Source: an uncultured Opitutaceae bacterium
GTDB lineage: Bacteria; Verrucomicrobiota; Verrucomicrobiia; Opitutales; Opitutaceae
Length of the DNA: 64,000 nucleotides
Reading direction: 5' to 3'
NCBI GenBank assembly: GCA_951813085.1
Contig: OX638348.1
Span: 2,365,627 to 2,429,626, forward strand
Shown here: piece after piece, positions 35,346-42,077 of the stretch
How positions within the stretch are numbered: the first letter of the stretch is position 1
How the letters are laid out: every line of letters begins with the position of its first letter
The notes under the pieces: generated by a model
What the model saw: the letters and a program-made list of their open reading frames with translations, nothing else
The model's database searches: none
Told to the model about the DNA's origin: nothing
Made by a program: the position numbers and the translations under genes

Positions 35346-35372
35346 CTGACGTTTCTGTTTAATTAATGTTCC
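35346..35372 (-). promoter_or_regulatory. possible ECF-type promoter upstream of the sigma gene
   Basis: On the minus strand GGAAC (35372-35368) and GTCA (35350-35347) are separated by 17 nt. They match the RpoE-type -35 GGAAC and -10 GTC elements. The leader would be only about 10 nt. Autoregulation of this ECF factor is plausible but unproven. Confidence 0.3.
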
Positions 35373-35622
35373 CAACTTTTCCTCCGAATCCGTTGCTTCG
35401 TTTGGACCGGTTCCGCAAATCGCGATTTCACCTGTTTAAAGCATAAAATTTCCGATCTCATGAGCTTAGACGCCGTTCCTAGCGGCGCCATTCATTTTTC
35501 CTACAAATTAATACGCCGCAAGACAGAATCCGGTTGCTAAAAATCGCCGGTAATCGAATTTATTCCTACGTTTGTAGCTGTAAATGAGCCAGGCGAGGAG
35601 CGGACGCCCTATTCTATAACAT

Positions 35623-35630
35623 TGGAACGG
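35623..35630. repeat. left target-site duplication of the IS1-type element
   Basis: TGGAACGG directly outside the left terminal repeat. The right flank at 39207-39214 reads TGGAACAG, one mismatch in eight. IS1-family elements duplicate 8-9 bp of target. Confidence 0.6.
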
Positions 35631-35646
35631 GGTAGTGGTACAGTTT
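35631..35646 (+). repeat. left terminal inverted repeat of the IS1-type element
   Basis: GGTAGTGGTACAGTTT, matching the right end in reverse complement with one mismatch at position 13. Confidence 0.7.
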
Positions 35647-35694
35647 GGTTTTAATCCGTCTTGCCCTGCTTGACCGCTCTTGTAAGGTAACGGG

Positions 35695-35946
35695 ATGGCT
35701 AAAAAGCGCAGTCTACCCAGAGACCCAAACCAGAGAGCGAAATCCGTTGTGGACATAGCGACTGGTGGGGGCGATTCAAAAGAGGACACTATCGAGAAGA
35801 ATCCAGCCGCCGTCGCGTTGGGCCGCTTAGGCGGCTTGAAAGGCGGGAAGGCGCGAGCCAAGAAGCTTACGGCTGAGCAACGGAGCGAGATCGCCAAGAG
35901 AGCGGCGGATAAAAGGTGGAAGACTGACAAGCCTAGTAGCGACTAA
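35695..35946 (+). CDS. small basic GGLKGGKARA-type protein
   Basis: An 83-residue protein. The N-terminus is basic (MAKKRSLPRDPNQRAKSVVDIATGG in part). The C-terminal half has NPAAVALGRLGGLKGGKARAKKLT followed by AEQRSEIAKRAADKRW (quoted in pieces), a widespread short motif annotated variously as RNA-binding or histone H1-like. Function unknown. It is inside the IS1-type element and overlaps the ImmA/IrrE gene tail-to-tail by 4 bp. A regulatory partner role is possible but not shown. Confidence 0.75.
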   Translation: MAKKRSLPRDPNQRAKSVVDIATGGGDSKEDTIEKNPAAVALGRLGGLKGGKARAKKLTAEQRSEIAKRAADKRWKTDKPSSD

Positions 35947-37115
35947 GAATCCTTTGAGTTAAACTCAAGCACATTCTCGCTTGCGCTCTTAGGAAGAAAA
36001 TAACTGGTGGACATGCCAGAGATAGATGCTAGATCGCGTGGATTCAAAGCTAATAGAGTTGATAAATCATCCCCGCTAAATTGCTTCTTTTCTAATAGTG
36101 TTTCGATAATCTTTTTGAGCAGTTTTGGAGATTCTGGCTCTAGCGCGTTGTCTAGAGGCTCAACTTTTCTCCATCTTCTTTGGGACAGCATAACATATAG
36201 GCTTGAATATTTAGATCTGTCTATCCGGCCCAACTCATAGCATCGAACTATCATTGTAGCGATCGATGTCTGCCATTTGCGTTTCAGATATTCAAACGTT
36301 CTCAATGATGGTAAGTACACTTCATCCAAGAAGGATTGCGAAGGTAGTAAAAATGAAGATGCGAATCTGTTTGCCTGATCTTCAATCAATTTAGCATCTG
36401 ATGGGCTTGAGTAGCGATTTTCATTAATGGAATGATGCAGGACTATGTGCCCCAATTCATGGGCTAAGCTAAAATTTTCTCTAGCTAGTGACGGTTCTTC
36501 CATCGGAAATAAAACACACAGAGGCCGGCCTGTTGCAGTGTGTTGAGATAAAGCGTCTATCTTTATAGTATTGTTGGACAGACCCATATATTTAATGACA
36601 GGAATTCCCGACTTTTCTAAAGTCCTAAGCAAATTTCGAATCGGATCTAAACCGAAACCCAATTTTTTCCTTACAGATAGCGAAATAGCTTCAACGTCAC
36701 TCAAACCAAGGAAAAGGGGATCTCCAATATCGCGGTATGAGTCTAGAAAATCTGGCTCGGGTAAATTCAGCCATCTATTCGCGAACTCGATGCATTCAGC
36801 AAGCCATACCAGTCGAGCTTCAGCTTCATTGGATGCCTTTTGCGTGTTTCCGGCAGGGCCTCTGAACAGCCTAGGCCCAATCAATCTCGATCTTGGATTG
36901 GGGCTTTTCAGGAAATATTCCTCAGGGAAATCCAAGGCCTCTGAAATCTTGGCGAGTTGATCGGGGCTAGGAATCGCGTTGCCGTTCTTGTAGTCGGACA
37001 ACGTGCTTTGTTTAATAGCGGCGGAATCCGCTAAGGCCTTCCAGGTTAAAGCCCTGGCTTTTACTGCCTCTTCTAGCCTTTCCGGATAGAATCGTGGAGT
37101 GGATACGGCGGGCAT
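35943..37115 (-). CDS. XRE-family regulator fused to ImmA/IrrE metallopeptidase
   Basis: A 390-residue two-domain protein. Residues 10-70 form an XRE helix-turn-helix (LTWKALADSAAIKQSTLSDYKNG, in part; LAKISEALDFPEEYFL). The M78/ImmA-IrrE peptidase domain carries the zinc motif AHELGHIVLHH with H-E-L-G-H at 219-223, followed by EDQANRFASSFLLPSQ with the third ligand region. Proteins of this design cleave repressors on signal or act as antitoxins in two-gene modules. It starts 1 bp after the stop of the 224-residue partner, so the two form an operon. The design recalls the HTH-Zn-peptidase member of reported two-gene anti-phage modules such as RosmerTA; that comparison is from memory and needs a profile search. 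Confidence 0.88.
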   Translation of the reverse strand: MPAVSTPRFYPERLEEAVKARALTWKALADSAAIKQSTLSDYKNGNAIPSPDQLAKISEALDFPEEYFLKSPNPRSRLIGPRLFRGPAGNTQKASNEAEARLVWLAECIEFANRWLNLPEPDFLDSYRDIGDPLFLGLSDVEAISLSVRKKLGFGLDPIRNLLRTLEKSGIPVIKYMGLSNNTIKIDALSQHTATGRPLCVLFPMEEPSLARENFSLAHELGHIVLHHSINENRYSSPSDAKLIEDQANRFASSFLLPSQSFLDEVYLPSLRTFEYLKRKWQTSIATMIVRCYELGRIDRSKYSSLYVMLSQRRWRKVEPLDNALEPESPKLLKKIIETLLEKKQFSGDDLSTLLALNPRDLASISGMSTSYFLPKSASENVLEFNSKDS

Positions 37116-37116
37116 A

Positions 37117-37791
37117 TTAAGACGCCTCTTCGTCTAGCTGGTCTTCGCCCTTTGGCGTAATTTCAATATCGTCCGGCTCTTCCAGGCCGATTTTGTTTCC
37201 AGTGGAACCGTCTAGAGCTAAGATCACTTCATCCAAGGCCGCAACGGCTAAAATCTCACCCGTAGTGGAAGGCAATGCAAAATACACGCTTTCGAGTTCG
37301 CTCTTTCTGTCAAAAGAGTCTTCAAAAAACAGTATTACGTAAGTCAGCTCAACATCTTGTCCTTGTTCAAATTGGTTGAAGTTCGGCAAGAACATCTGGC
37401 CGTAGCGCAAATTCGCCGAGGCCTCTTGTTTGCGATAGTCTGCTTTAAGGACTTGGTCTTTCAGCGATTCGTGCGGGTTGAAATGCTTTATGTGCATTCG
37501 CAGACGTTCGTTGGAAATTTCAGGAAAGAAATAACCGTTGTCCAATCGGCGCTGTTGTACAGCGAGGCCCTTTTTTTCGGAGAGTTGATGAAGATGCTCG
37601 TAGATTATCGCGTTTCGTCGATGAGGCAGCTCGTTGTACCTATACTTTAAATCGGATTCGCTCTTAGGCTCGTCGGAATAAGCCTCTTCATAGCCTACCG
37701 AGATTGCGGAAAATAAAGCCTTGGTGAACGCGGGAGGAAGTTTATCCGCCATAAAATTAGCGAATGGGTAATATTCTTGTGGGATTTCCAT
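37117..37791 (-). CDS. unknown partner of the ImmA/IrrE protein
   Basis: A 224-residue soluble protein not recognised. The N-terminal half is helical and charged (FTKALFSAISVGYEEAY, YRYNELPHRRNAIIYEHLHQL). The central part has LRYGQMFLPNFNQFEQGQDVELTYVILFFEDSF in pieces, suggesting a beta-rich domain. The C-terminus is acidic (LEEPDDIEITPKGEDQLDEE). No nuclease or kinase motif is visible. It is upstream of and nearly overlapping the XRE-ImmA/IrrE gene, typical of a toxin-antitoxin or sensor-effector pair. Its start region is duplicated in tandem. Acidic tail and gene order suggest the effector or toxin half, but this is inference. Confidence 0.75.
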   Translation of the reverse strand: MEIPQEYYPFANFMADKLPPAFTKALFSAISVGYEEAYSDEPKSESDLKYRYNELPHRRNAIIYEHLHQLSEKKGLAVQQRRLDNGYFFPEISNERLRMHIKHFNPHESLKDQVLKADYRKQEASANLRYGQMFLPNFNQFEQGQDVELTYVILFFEDSFDRKSELESVYFALPSTTGEILAVAALDEVILALDGSTGNKIGLEEPDDIEITPKGEDQLDEEAS

Positions 37792-37828
37792 TGACTTAAT
37801 GTTCTTGTGGGATTTCCATTGACTTAAT
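37774..37828. repeat. 28-bp tandem duplication over a start codon
   Basis: TTCTTGTGGGATTTCCATTG plus ACTTAAT occurs at 37774-37800 and again at 37802-37828, identical over 27 bp with a 28-bp period. It contains the ATG and first five codons of the 224-residue partner gene (minus strand). The upstream copy reads MEIPQEH then stops. Confidence 0.9.
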
Positions 37829-37939
37829 TCTTTTCCTAATAATTCGTTAATATCAACAAAATAATAAATATATTCGGTTATTTTACATTCATTATGTTAT
37901 TATTATTGATCGCTCAAGGATATATTACATTATAAAACT

Positions 37940-38785
37940 ATGAATAAGCTTAATATCGAGAAGCGGGCGATGGTCATAAGGTGTTTAATGGAGGGAAACT
38001 CGCTTAGGGCAACCACACGGCTTACCGGCGTCCACCGCACGACCTGCATGAGGCTCCTTGAATCTCTAGGCAAAGCGTGTTCAATTTATCAGGACAAAGC
38101 ATTGCGCGACCTCACCTGCAAGCGCTGTGAAGCCGATGAAGTATGGAGCTTTTGTTATTCCAAGCAGAAGAACGCCACGGACGAGACCAAAGAGCTTTGG
38201 GGCGCTGGCGACGTGTGGACATGGTTCGCCATAGATCCAGACACTAAGCTAGTTCCTTGCTGGTTTGTCGGCCCTAGGGACGCTTTAAGCGCCTATCGCT
38301 TTATGCACGACCTTGCAGAAAGGCTGGCGACCCGAGTCCAATTGACGACCGATGGACACAAGCCATATCTTCAAGCCGTCGAGGACGCTTTCGGCAGCGA
38401 GATTGACTATGCTCAGCTTGTGAAGATCTACGGATCTACTGACACGAAGAGCCCTGAAAAGAGGTATTCGCCCGCTCAATGCATGGGAGCGAGAGCCGGC
38501 GTAATAACCGGAGAGCCCGTGGTTAAGCATGTATCCACGAGCATCGTCGAGCGGCAGAATTTAACCCTTCGAATGAGCAATCGCCGATTCACTCGATTGA
38601 CAAACGGATTTTCCAAGAAGCTAGCCAACCACGAGCATTCAATCGCATTGCACTTCATGCGCTACAATTTCTGCCGCATACATAACTCACTTCGGATCAC
38701 CCCAGCAATGGAGGCAGGCGTGAGCGATCACGTTTGGGATGTATCCGAAATCATAGAACTGCTCAACAAGGAAGGAAGCCAATGA
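37940..38785 (+). CDS. IS1-type DDE transposase
   Basis: A 281-residue single-ORF transposase of the IS1 superfamily. The N-terminal HTH has GNSLRATTRLTGVHRTTCMRLLE (in part) and a short zinc-like C-x2-C (LTCKRCEADE). Catalytic residues are in CEADEVWSF (first Asp), LTTDGHKPY (second Asp) and STSIVERQNLTLRMSNRRFTR (Glu; in part). The C-terminus has FMRYNFCRIHNSLRITPAMEAG. The upstream 110 bp is very AT-rich and probably holds divergent promoters. It overlaps the SANT-like gene by ATGA. It is placed near the right end of the 35631-39206 element. Confidence 0.9.
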   Translation: MNKLNIEKRAMVIRCLMEGNSLRATTRLTGVHRTTCMRLLESLGKACSIYQDKALRDLTCKRCEADEVWSFCYSKQKNATDETKELWGAGDVWTWFAIDPDTKLVPCWFVGPRDALSAYRFMHDLAERLATRVQLTTDGHKPYLQAVEDAFGSEIDYAQLVKIYGSTDTKSPEKRYSPAQCMGARAGVITGEPVVKHVSTSIVERQNLTLRMSNRRFTRLTNGFSKKLANHEHSIALHFMRYNFCRIHNSLRITPAMEAGVSDHVWDVSEIIELLNKEGSQ

Positions 38786-38982
38786 GCAAATACAAACGCA
38801 ACGCAGGCACCAAATGGACGCCTGCTCAGGAACGGCAATTGAAAAAATTAGCCGAAGAAAACACGCCAACCAGCGTAATCGGCTTCAAGATTGGTCGCAG
38901 TGAAAATGCGATCAGATCGAAGGCTAGCGAGTTGAAAGTATCCCTTAAGCCGACTAATCAAAGTCCGTACAATCGAGGTTAA
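38782..38982 (+). CDS. Myb/SANT-like small DNA-binding protein coupled to the transposase
   Basis: A 66-residue protein. KWTPAQERQLKKLAEENTPTSVIGFKIGRSENAIRSKASEL (read in pieces) has the W-x(n)-E/D-x-x-L-x-x-L pattern and final recognition helix of Myb/SANT domains. The ATG at 38782 overlaps the transposase stop, so it is translationally coupled and likely works with transposition, perhaps by binding the element ends. It overlaps the stop of the opposite small ORF by 4 bp. Confidence 0.7.
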   Translation: MSKYKRNAGTKWTPAQERQLKKLAEENTPTSVIGFKIGRSENAIRSKASELKVSLKPTNQSPYNRG

Positions 38983-39137
38983 GTTCCGTAACGGGCACGT
39001 TTAATGGCTTGATGGTAGATGGCGTTTTCGCCGTTGCTCCATTTGTGGTCATAATCCGCAAGAGCCGTGCTCAAACTATCGAGAGCGCCGACAATTAGTC
39101 GGCGCTCTTCTTCATTCAGTTGTAGTGGATTAACCAC
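38979..39137 (-). CDS. possible 52-residue small protein at the right end of the IS1-type element
   Basis: A GTG-started ORF (39137 to TAA at 38979). It encodes VVNPLQLNEEERRLIVGALDS in two pieces, then LSTALADYDHKWSNGEN and AIYHQAIKRARYGT. The amphipathic, charged composition looks protein-like. A perfect 11-bp hairpin (39082-39108) lies within the codons for ERRLIVGALD. It is therefore either a real small gene or a structured terminator region. It is inside the element, just before the right inverted repeat. Confidence 0.4.
   Translation of the reverse strand: MVNPLQLNEEERRLIVGALDSLSTALADYDHKWSNGENAIYHQAIKRARYGT
39082..39108. terminator. strong hairpin at the right end of the IS1-type element
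   Basis: AGAGCGCCGAC (39082-39092), loop AATTA, GTCGGCGCTCT (39098-39108), followed by TCTTC. It is a perfect 11-bp stem without a long U-tract. It may terminate transcription leaving the transposase genes toward the isomerase. Confidence 0.45.
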
Positions 39138-39190
39138 TTCTACAGGCTATAGAAATGCATTGTTAAGTAAAGAATATATTTTGTTTAATG

Positions 39191-39206
39191 AAAGTGTACC
39201 ACTACC
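39191..39206 (-). repeat. right terminal inverted repeat of the IS1-type element
   Basis: Reads AAAGTGTACCACTACC on the plus strand; reverse complement GGTAGTGGTACACTTT pairs with the left end in 15 of 16 positions. The near-duplicate target site TGGAACAG follows at 39207-39214. Confidence 0.7.
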
Positions 39207-39304
39207 TGGAACAGGGCATTTCGGATTTTCTTGCGACAACGGCCAAAGTCCCCACCCAATATCTTTCCCGCTCCTCGATTGCTGGAAAAACTGATTCGAC
39301 ACTC

Positions 39305-40078
39305 ATGCCTAAACGAACCCCGCTTGCCGCAGCCAATTGGAAGATGGCGATGACGCTGGACCAATGCCGCGCCTTCGTCCGTGAGTTCAAGGAAGAGATG
39401 GGCGATCTGATTGGGAAAATGCAGGTAATCCTCTGCGCTACCGCCATGTCCACGTTGTCTGAGGCGTTGACGGATCTGCCAAAGGTCGATCCGGGAGCCC
39501 AAAATTCCTCCGCTTTTCTGGATCCGGAGCGCAGCGGCGAAATCTCCGCTGCCCTGCTCGTGGACGCCGGCTGCGTCTGGTGCATGGTAGGCCACTGGGA
39601 GATGAAGACACGCATGAACAAGTCGGACGAGGAATTGAACCGCGAGCTGTACGCCGTCTGCGATAGCGGTATGCGTCCGATCATTCTCGTTGGCGAATCG
39701 GAGACCGACAAAGGCGCTCCCGCAAACGATCTCGTTGAACGCATGGAAACGATGCTTGCAGGCATCACGGCAGATCAGGTCACAAGAGCCATGATGGTTT
39801 ACGAACCCGAATGGGCCATCGGAGCGGACGAGCCCGCTCCCCCAGAATGCATTGCTGAACGCGCCACTTTTATGCGGAATTGGATGATCGACCGCTATGG
39901 GGAGGAAGCTATCCATCCAATCCCCATAATCTACGGGGGCGCAGTCTTCCCAGAAAACGCGGAATGGCTCTTATCGACGCCTGATATCGATGGTCTCGGC
40001 GCTGGACGCAAAAGCCGAGACCCCAAAGAATTCGCCCGCATCGCCAAAACTGTGGGGAAAGCCTTCAATCTCGTTTAA
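39305..40078 (+). CDS. triosephosphate isomerase family protein, divergent
   Basis: A 257-residue TIM-barrel isomerase. Catalytic Lys13 is in AANWKM, His97 in MVGHWEM and Glu167 in YEPEWAIG, so the triad is kept. Differences from canonical enzymes: the G-H-S-E-R-R loop reads G-H-W-E-M-K, and the phosphate-binding G-G near the C-terminus reads LGAGRKSRD. It could be the glycolytic TpiA or a paralogue acting on another sugar phosphate (as the erythritol-pathway isomerases do). ATG 39305 is chosen; an upstream start at 39188 lies inside the mobile element. The transposon inserted about 98 bp upstream, so its promoter region may be altered. Confidence 0.8.
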   Translation: MPKRTPLAAANWKMAMTLDQCRAFVREFKEEMGDLIGKMQVILCATAMSTLSEALTDLPKVDPGAQNSSAFLDPERSGEISAALLVDAGCVWCMVGHWEMKTRMNKSDEELNRELYAVCDSGMRPIILVGESETDKGAPANDLVERMETMLAGITADQVTRAMMVYEPEWAIGADEPAPPECIAERATFMRNWMIDRYGEEAIHPIPIIYGGAVFPENAEWLLSTPDIDGLGAGRKSRDPKEFARIAKTVGKAFNLV

Positions 40079-40165
40079 TCCTTGGCTCGAGCGATCGCGC
40101 TCAACCTCCTAATCACACACCCAAGTCAAATCTCTACATTCCAAAATTAGATTTAGCGAATCAGC

Positions 40166-40939
40166 ATGAAAGGCCCCATCGTCCTCATCGGAATTGGAGA
40201 AATCGCTCGCGCTCTCGCCCGCGCGTTCTTGAGAAATGAGCATCCCGTGTTCCCCGTTACCCGGAACATGGATATCGTTGAAGCGGCAAGAGACGTACCC
40301 GATCCTCTTATGGTTGTTGTCGGAGTCGCCGAAAGAGACTTTTCCGCAACTGTCGAATCCATACCCGATTCATGGCGTGATCGACTGGTCCTTATCCAGA
40401 ACGAACTCCTGCCTCACGTCTGGGAAGCCCATAGCATAGAGAATCCAACGGTCCTGTCTGTCTGGTTCGAAAAGAAGAAGGGCATCGACACCAACCCAAT
40501 CTTACCCACTCCCCTATTTGGCCCGCCCGCCGGCGTCATCGCAGAATCGCTCAACGCCATCGACATTCCTTGCGAGGTCATGGCAAGCCCGGAGGACATG
40601 ATGCTTCAATTGGTGCAGAAGAATGTATATATCTATACCGTCAATATCGCTGGACTCTTTCTCAGTGACGGAACGACCACCGCAGCCCTATGGGTCGATC
40701 ACAGGCAGCTGGTGCTCGACGTGGCCAACGATGCCATTGATGTTCAGGAAGCCATCATCGGGCAAGCCTTGTCCCGAGATAAATTGATCGACGGTCTTGT
40801 CAAAGGACTCGAAGGCGATCCCAATCATATATGCAAAGGCAGATCTGCCCCTGCACGTCTCGAGCGCATCATTGAGCTCGCAGACGAAAGAAACGTAGAA
40901 ATAAAACACATTCGTTCGCTCGCCCAGCAGAGCGCATAG
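40166..40939 (+). CDS. Rossmann-fold NAD(P)-binding protein
   Basis: A 257-residue protein. It begins KGPIVLIGIGEIARALARAFLRN, a dinucleotide-binding turn G-I-G-E-I. VVVGVAERDF and LVLIQNELLPHVWE resemble strands of ketopantoate-reductase-like (ApbA/PanE) proteins, and PTPLFGPPAGVIAESL continues the pattern. The C-terminal helical domain contains DVQEAIIGQALSRDKLIDGLVKG. The enzyme activity cannot be named. It starts 87 bp after the isomerase gene, same strand, possibly co-transcribed. Confidence 0.65.
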   Translation: MKGPIVLIGIGEIARALARAFLRNEHPVFPVTRNMDIVEAARDVPDPLMVVVGVAERDFSATVESIPDSWRDRLVLIQNELLPHVWEAHSIENPTVLSVWFEKKKGIDTNPILPTPLFGPPAGVIAESLNAIDIPCEVMASPEDMMLQLVQKNVYIYTVNIAGLFLSDGTTTAALWVDHRQLVLDVANDAIDVQEAIIGQALSRDKLIDGLVKGLEGDPNHICKGRSAPARLERIIELADERNVEIKHIRSLAQQSA

Positions 40940-40978
40940 CCGCCAAAGCTTAGCATCTTTAAATTTTGGGAAGCGTGG

Positions 40979-41051
40979 TAGGCCGACTGGGACTCGAACC
41001 CAGAACCAATTGCTTAAAAGGCAACTGCTCTACCAATTGAGCTATCGACCC
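40979..41051 (-). tRNA. tRNA-Lys (anticodon UUU)
   Basis: A 73-nt tRNA on the minus strand. The acceptor stem 5' GGGTCGA pairs with TCGGCCT with two G-U pairs. The D-arm TAGCTCAATTGGTAGAGCA, anticodon loop CTTTTAA (anticodon TTT) and T-arm CTGGGTTCGAGTCCCAG are all standard. CCA is not encoded. No integrase or repeat is attached to it, so it is not visibly an integration site. Confidence 0.96.
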
Positions 41052-41148
41052 GTGCTCGGAAAATGAGAAGTTGGCTATTCAGCTTGGAACGGATTCAAAG
41101 GCAAGCAGTTTTTTACATCCGCGCCATAAAAGGAACTGCCGCTAATTC

Positions 41149-41994
41149 TCACCGGATTTCCGCCTTGTCGCCAATCGATTTCAAACGTAATTCCAGCAGC
41201 TCCAAGAGCGTTGAGCTTGCTCCTACCAGATTCGTCCTAGCAAGCCATTCCTGAGAACCCCATCCCTCCGCTTCGCAAATACCCGCGATATCGCCACCCA
41301 GTCCCGCGTGTCGCCCTGGAAACAAGAACATTGGGCACAGAATAACCTGGTCAATCCCATCTGCCTTGGCCTCGCGAAGGGCGTTACTCAAGGTGGGCTC
41401 GTTGAAATCGTAGGCTTCGCCTTCGCGGCGTTCCATCGAGCAGGCCACGACCGATTCGACTCTCGGGCCCATCCGATTGCCGATTTGCTCGCCGATATAG
41501 TTGCGGCAATCAGTTACAGTGGGAAAAGGGCTTCCATGATCAACGAGCAAGGCGCGAACCCGTTGCCCTAAATTCGTATCCAATGCATGGATAATTTCGC
41601 TGGCAAAGAACGCGATCAGCAACTCGTCTTGGTCCGATTGTGAAACGAGGCAATCCGCCCAATCAATGCGAAGACCGTCCTTTCGATCTCCAATGGATTT
41701 CGCTTTCTTGAGAGCGAATGCCGGGCCGAAGAATAGCGGCAAAACCGTGATCTTGTCGATTTCTCTCCGCGATGCCCAATTCAAGTAGCTATCCCATACC
41801 CACGCCTCTTTGCCACCCAGCTCTTGAGCCGGAATTCGATCGCTATGAGCCACGGATACCGCATCGACCGATTCGCCCAGACGATCCGACAAAGCCTGGG
41901 CCAGCGCCCGGGCTTCCAACGCCGAATCCGCGCTCAGAGATCCATTGTCCAGCAAAACTATGCGCGATTCTGCATCCAAAGCCTCGTCATCCAT
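41149..41994 (-). CDS. CbiX/sirohydrochlorin chelatase-like protein, two-domain
   Basis: A 281-residue tandem CbiX-fold protein. The second half keeps the chelatase motifs: LLVDHGSPFP (catalytic His) and LCPMFLFPGRHAGLGGDI (second His). The first half has the equivalents without metal-binding His: LLDNGSLSAD and VLPLFFGPAFAL. Typical members insert Co2+ or Fe2+ into sirohydrochlorin for cobalamin or sirohaem. One functional site per chain is therefore likely. No other tetrapyrrole gene is adjacent; hemA is at 29.5 kb. It lies between the tRNA and pal, divergent from pal. Confidence 0.82.
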   Translation of the reverse strand: MDDEALDAESRIVLLDNGSLSADSALEARALAQALSDRLGESVDAVSVAHSDRIPAQELGGKEAWVWDSYLNWASRREIDKITVLPLFFGPAFALKKAKSIGDRKDGLRIDWADCLVSQSDQDELLIAFFASEIIHALDTNLGQRVRALLVDHGSPFPTVTDCRNYIGEQIGNRMGPRVESVVACSMERREGEAYDFNEPTLSNALREAKADGIDQVILCPMFLFPGRHAGLGGDIAGICEAEGWGSQEWLARTNLVGASSTLLELLELRLKSIGDKAEIR

Positions 41995-42077
41995 AAGAAT
42001 TATCCTACAACCGCTTATAGTTCTTGCCGAACGAGAACAATACCGAATAGTCAGTTATATTTGAAGCGTTCAGATCT

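Larger units (their letters stand above)
35631..39206. mobile_element. IS1-type transposon carrying an ImmA/IrrE cargo module
   Basis: A 3576-bp element bounded by inverted repeats: left GGTAGTGGTACAGTTT (35631-35646), right reverse complement GGTAGTGGTACACTTT (39206-39191), 15 of 16 identical. It is flanked by 8-bp near-identical direct repeats. It begins with GGT as IS1-family ends do. Inside: a basic 83-residue protein (+), an XRE-ImmA/IrrE protein and its upstream partner (-), an IS1-type DDE transposase with a coupled SANT-like small protein (+), and a 52-codon ORF (-). It lies between the divergent sigma gene and the triosephosphate isomerase gene, ending about 98 bp before the latter's ATG. 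The boundaries are read directly from sequence; mobility is inferred. Confidence 0.72.

Noticed and set aside
35508..35930. Minus-strand ORF of 140 codons
   Set aside because: It spans the left end of the mobile element and lies opposite the better-supported 83-residue basic protein; composition is not protein-like.
40979..41051. tRNA-Lys as integration site for the neighbouring elements
   Set aside because: No partial tRNA copy, integrase or attachment repeat; both elements are DDE-transposase types with their own ends.
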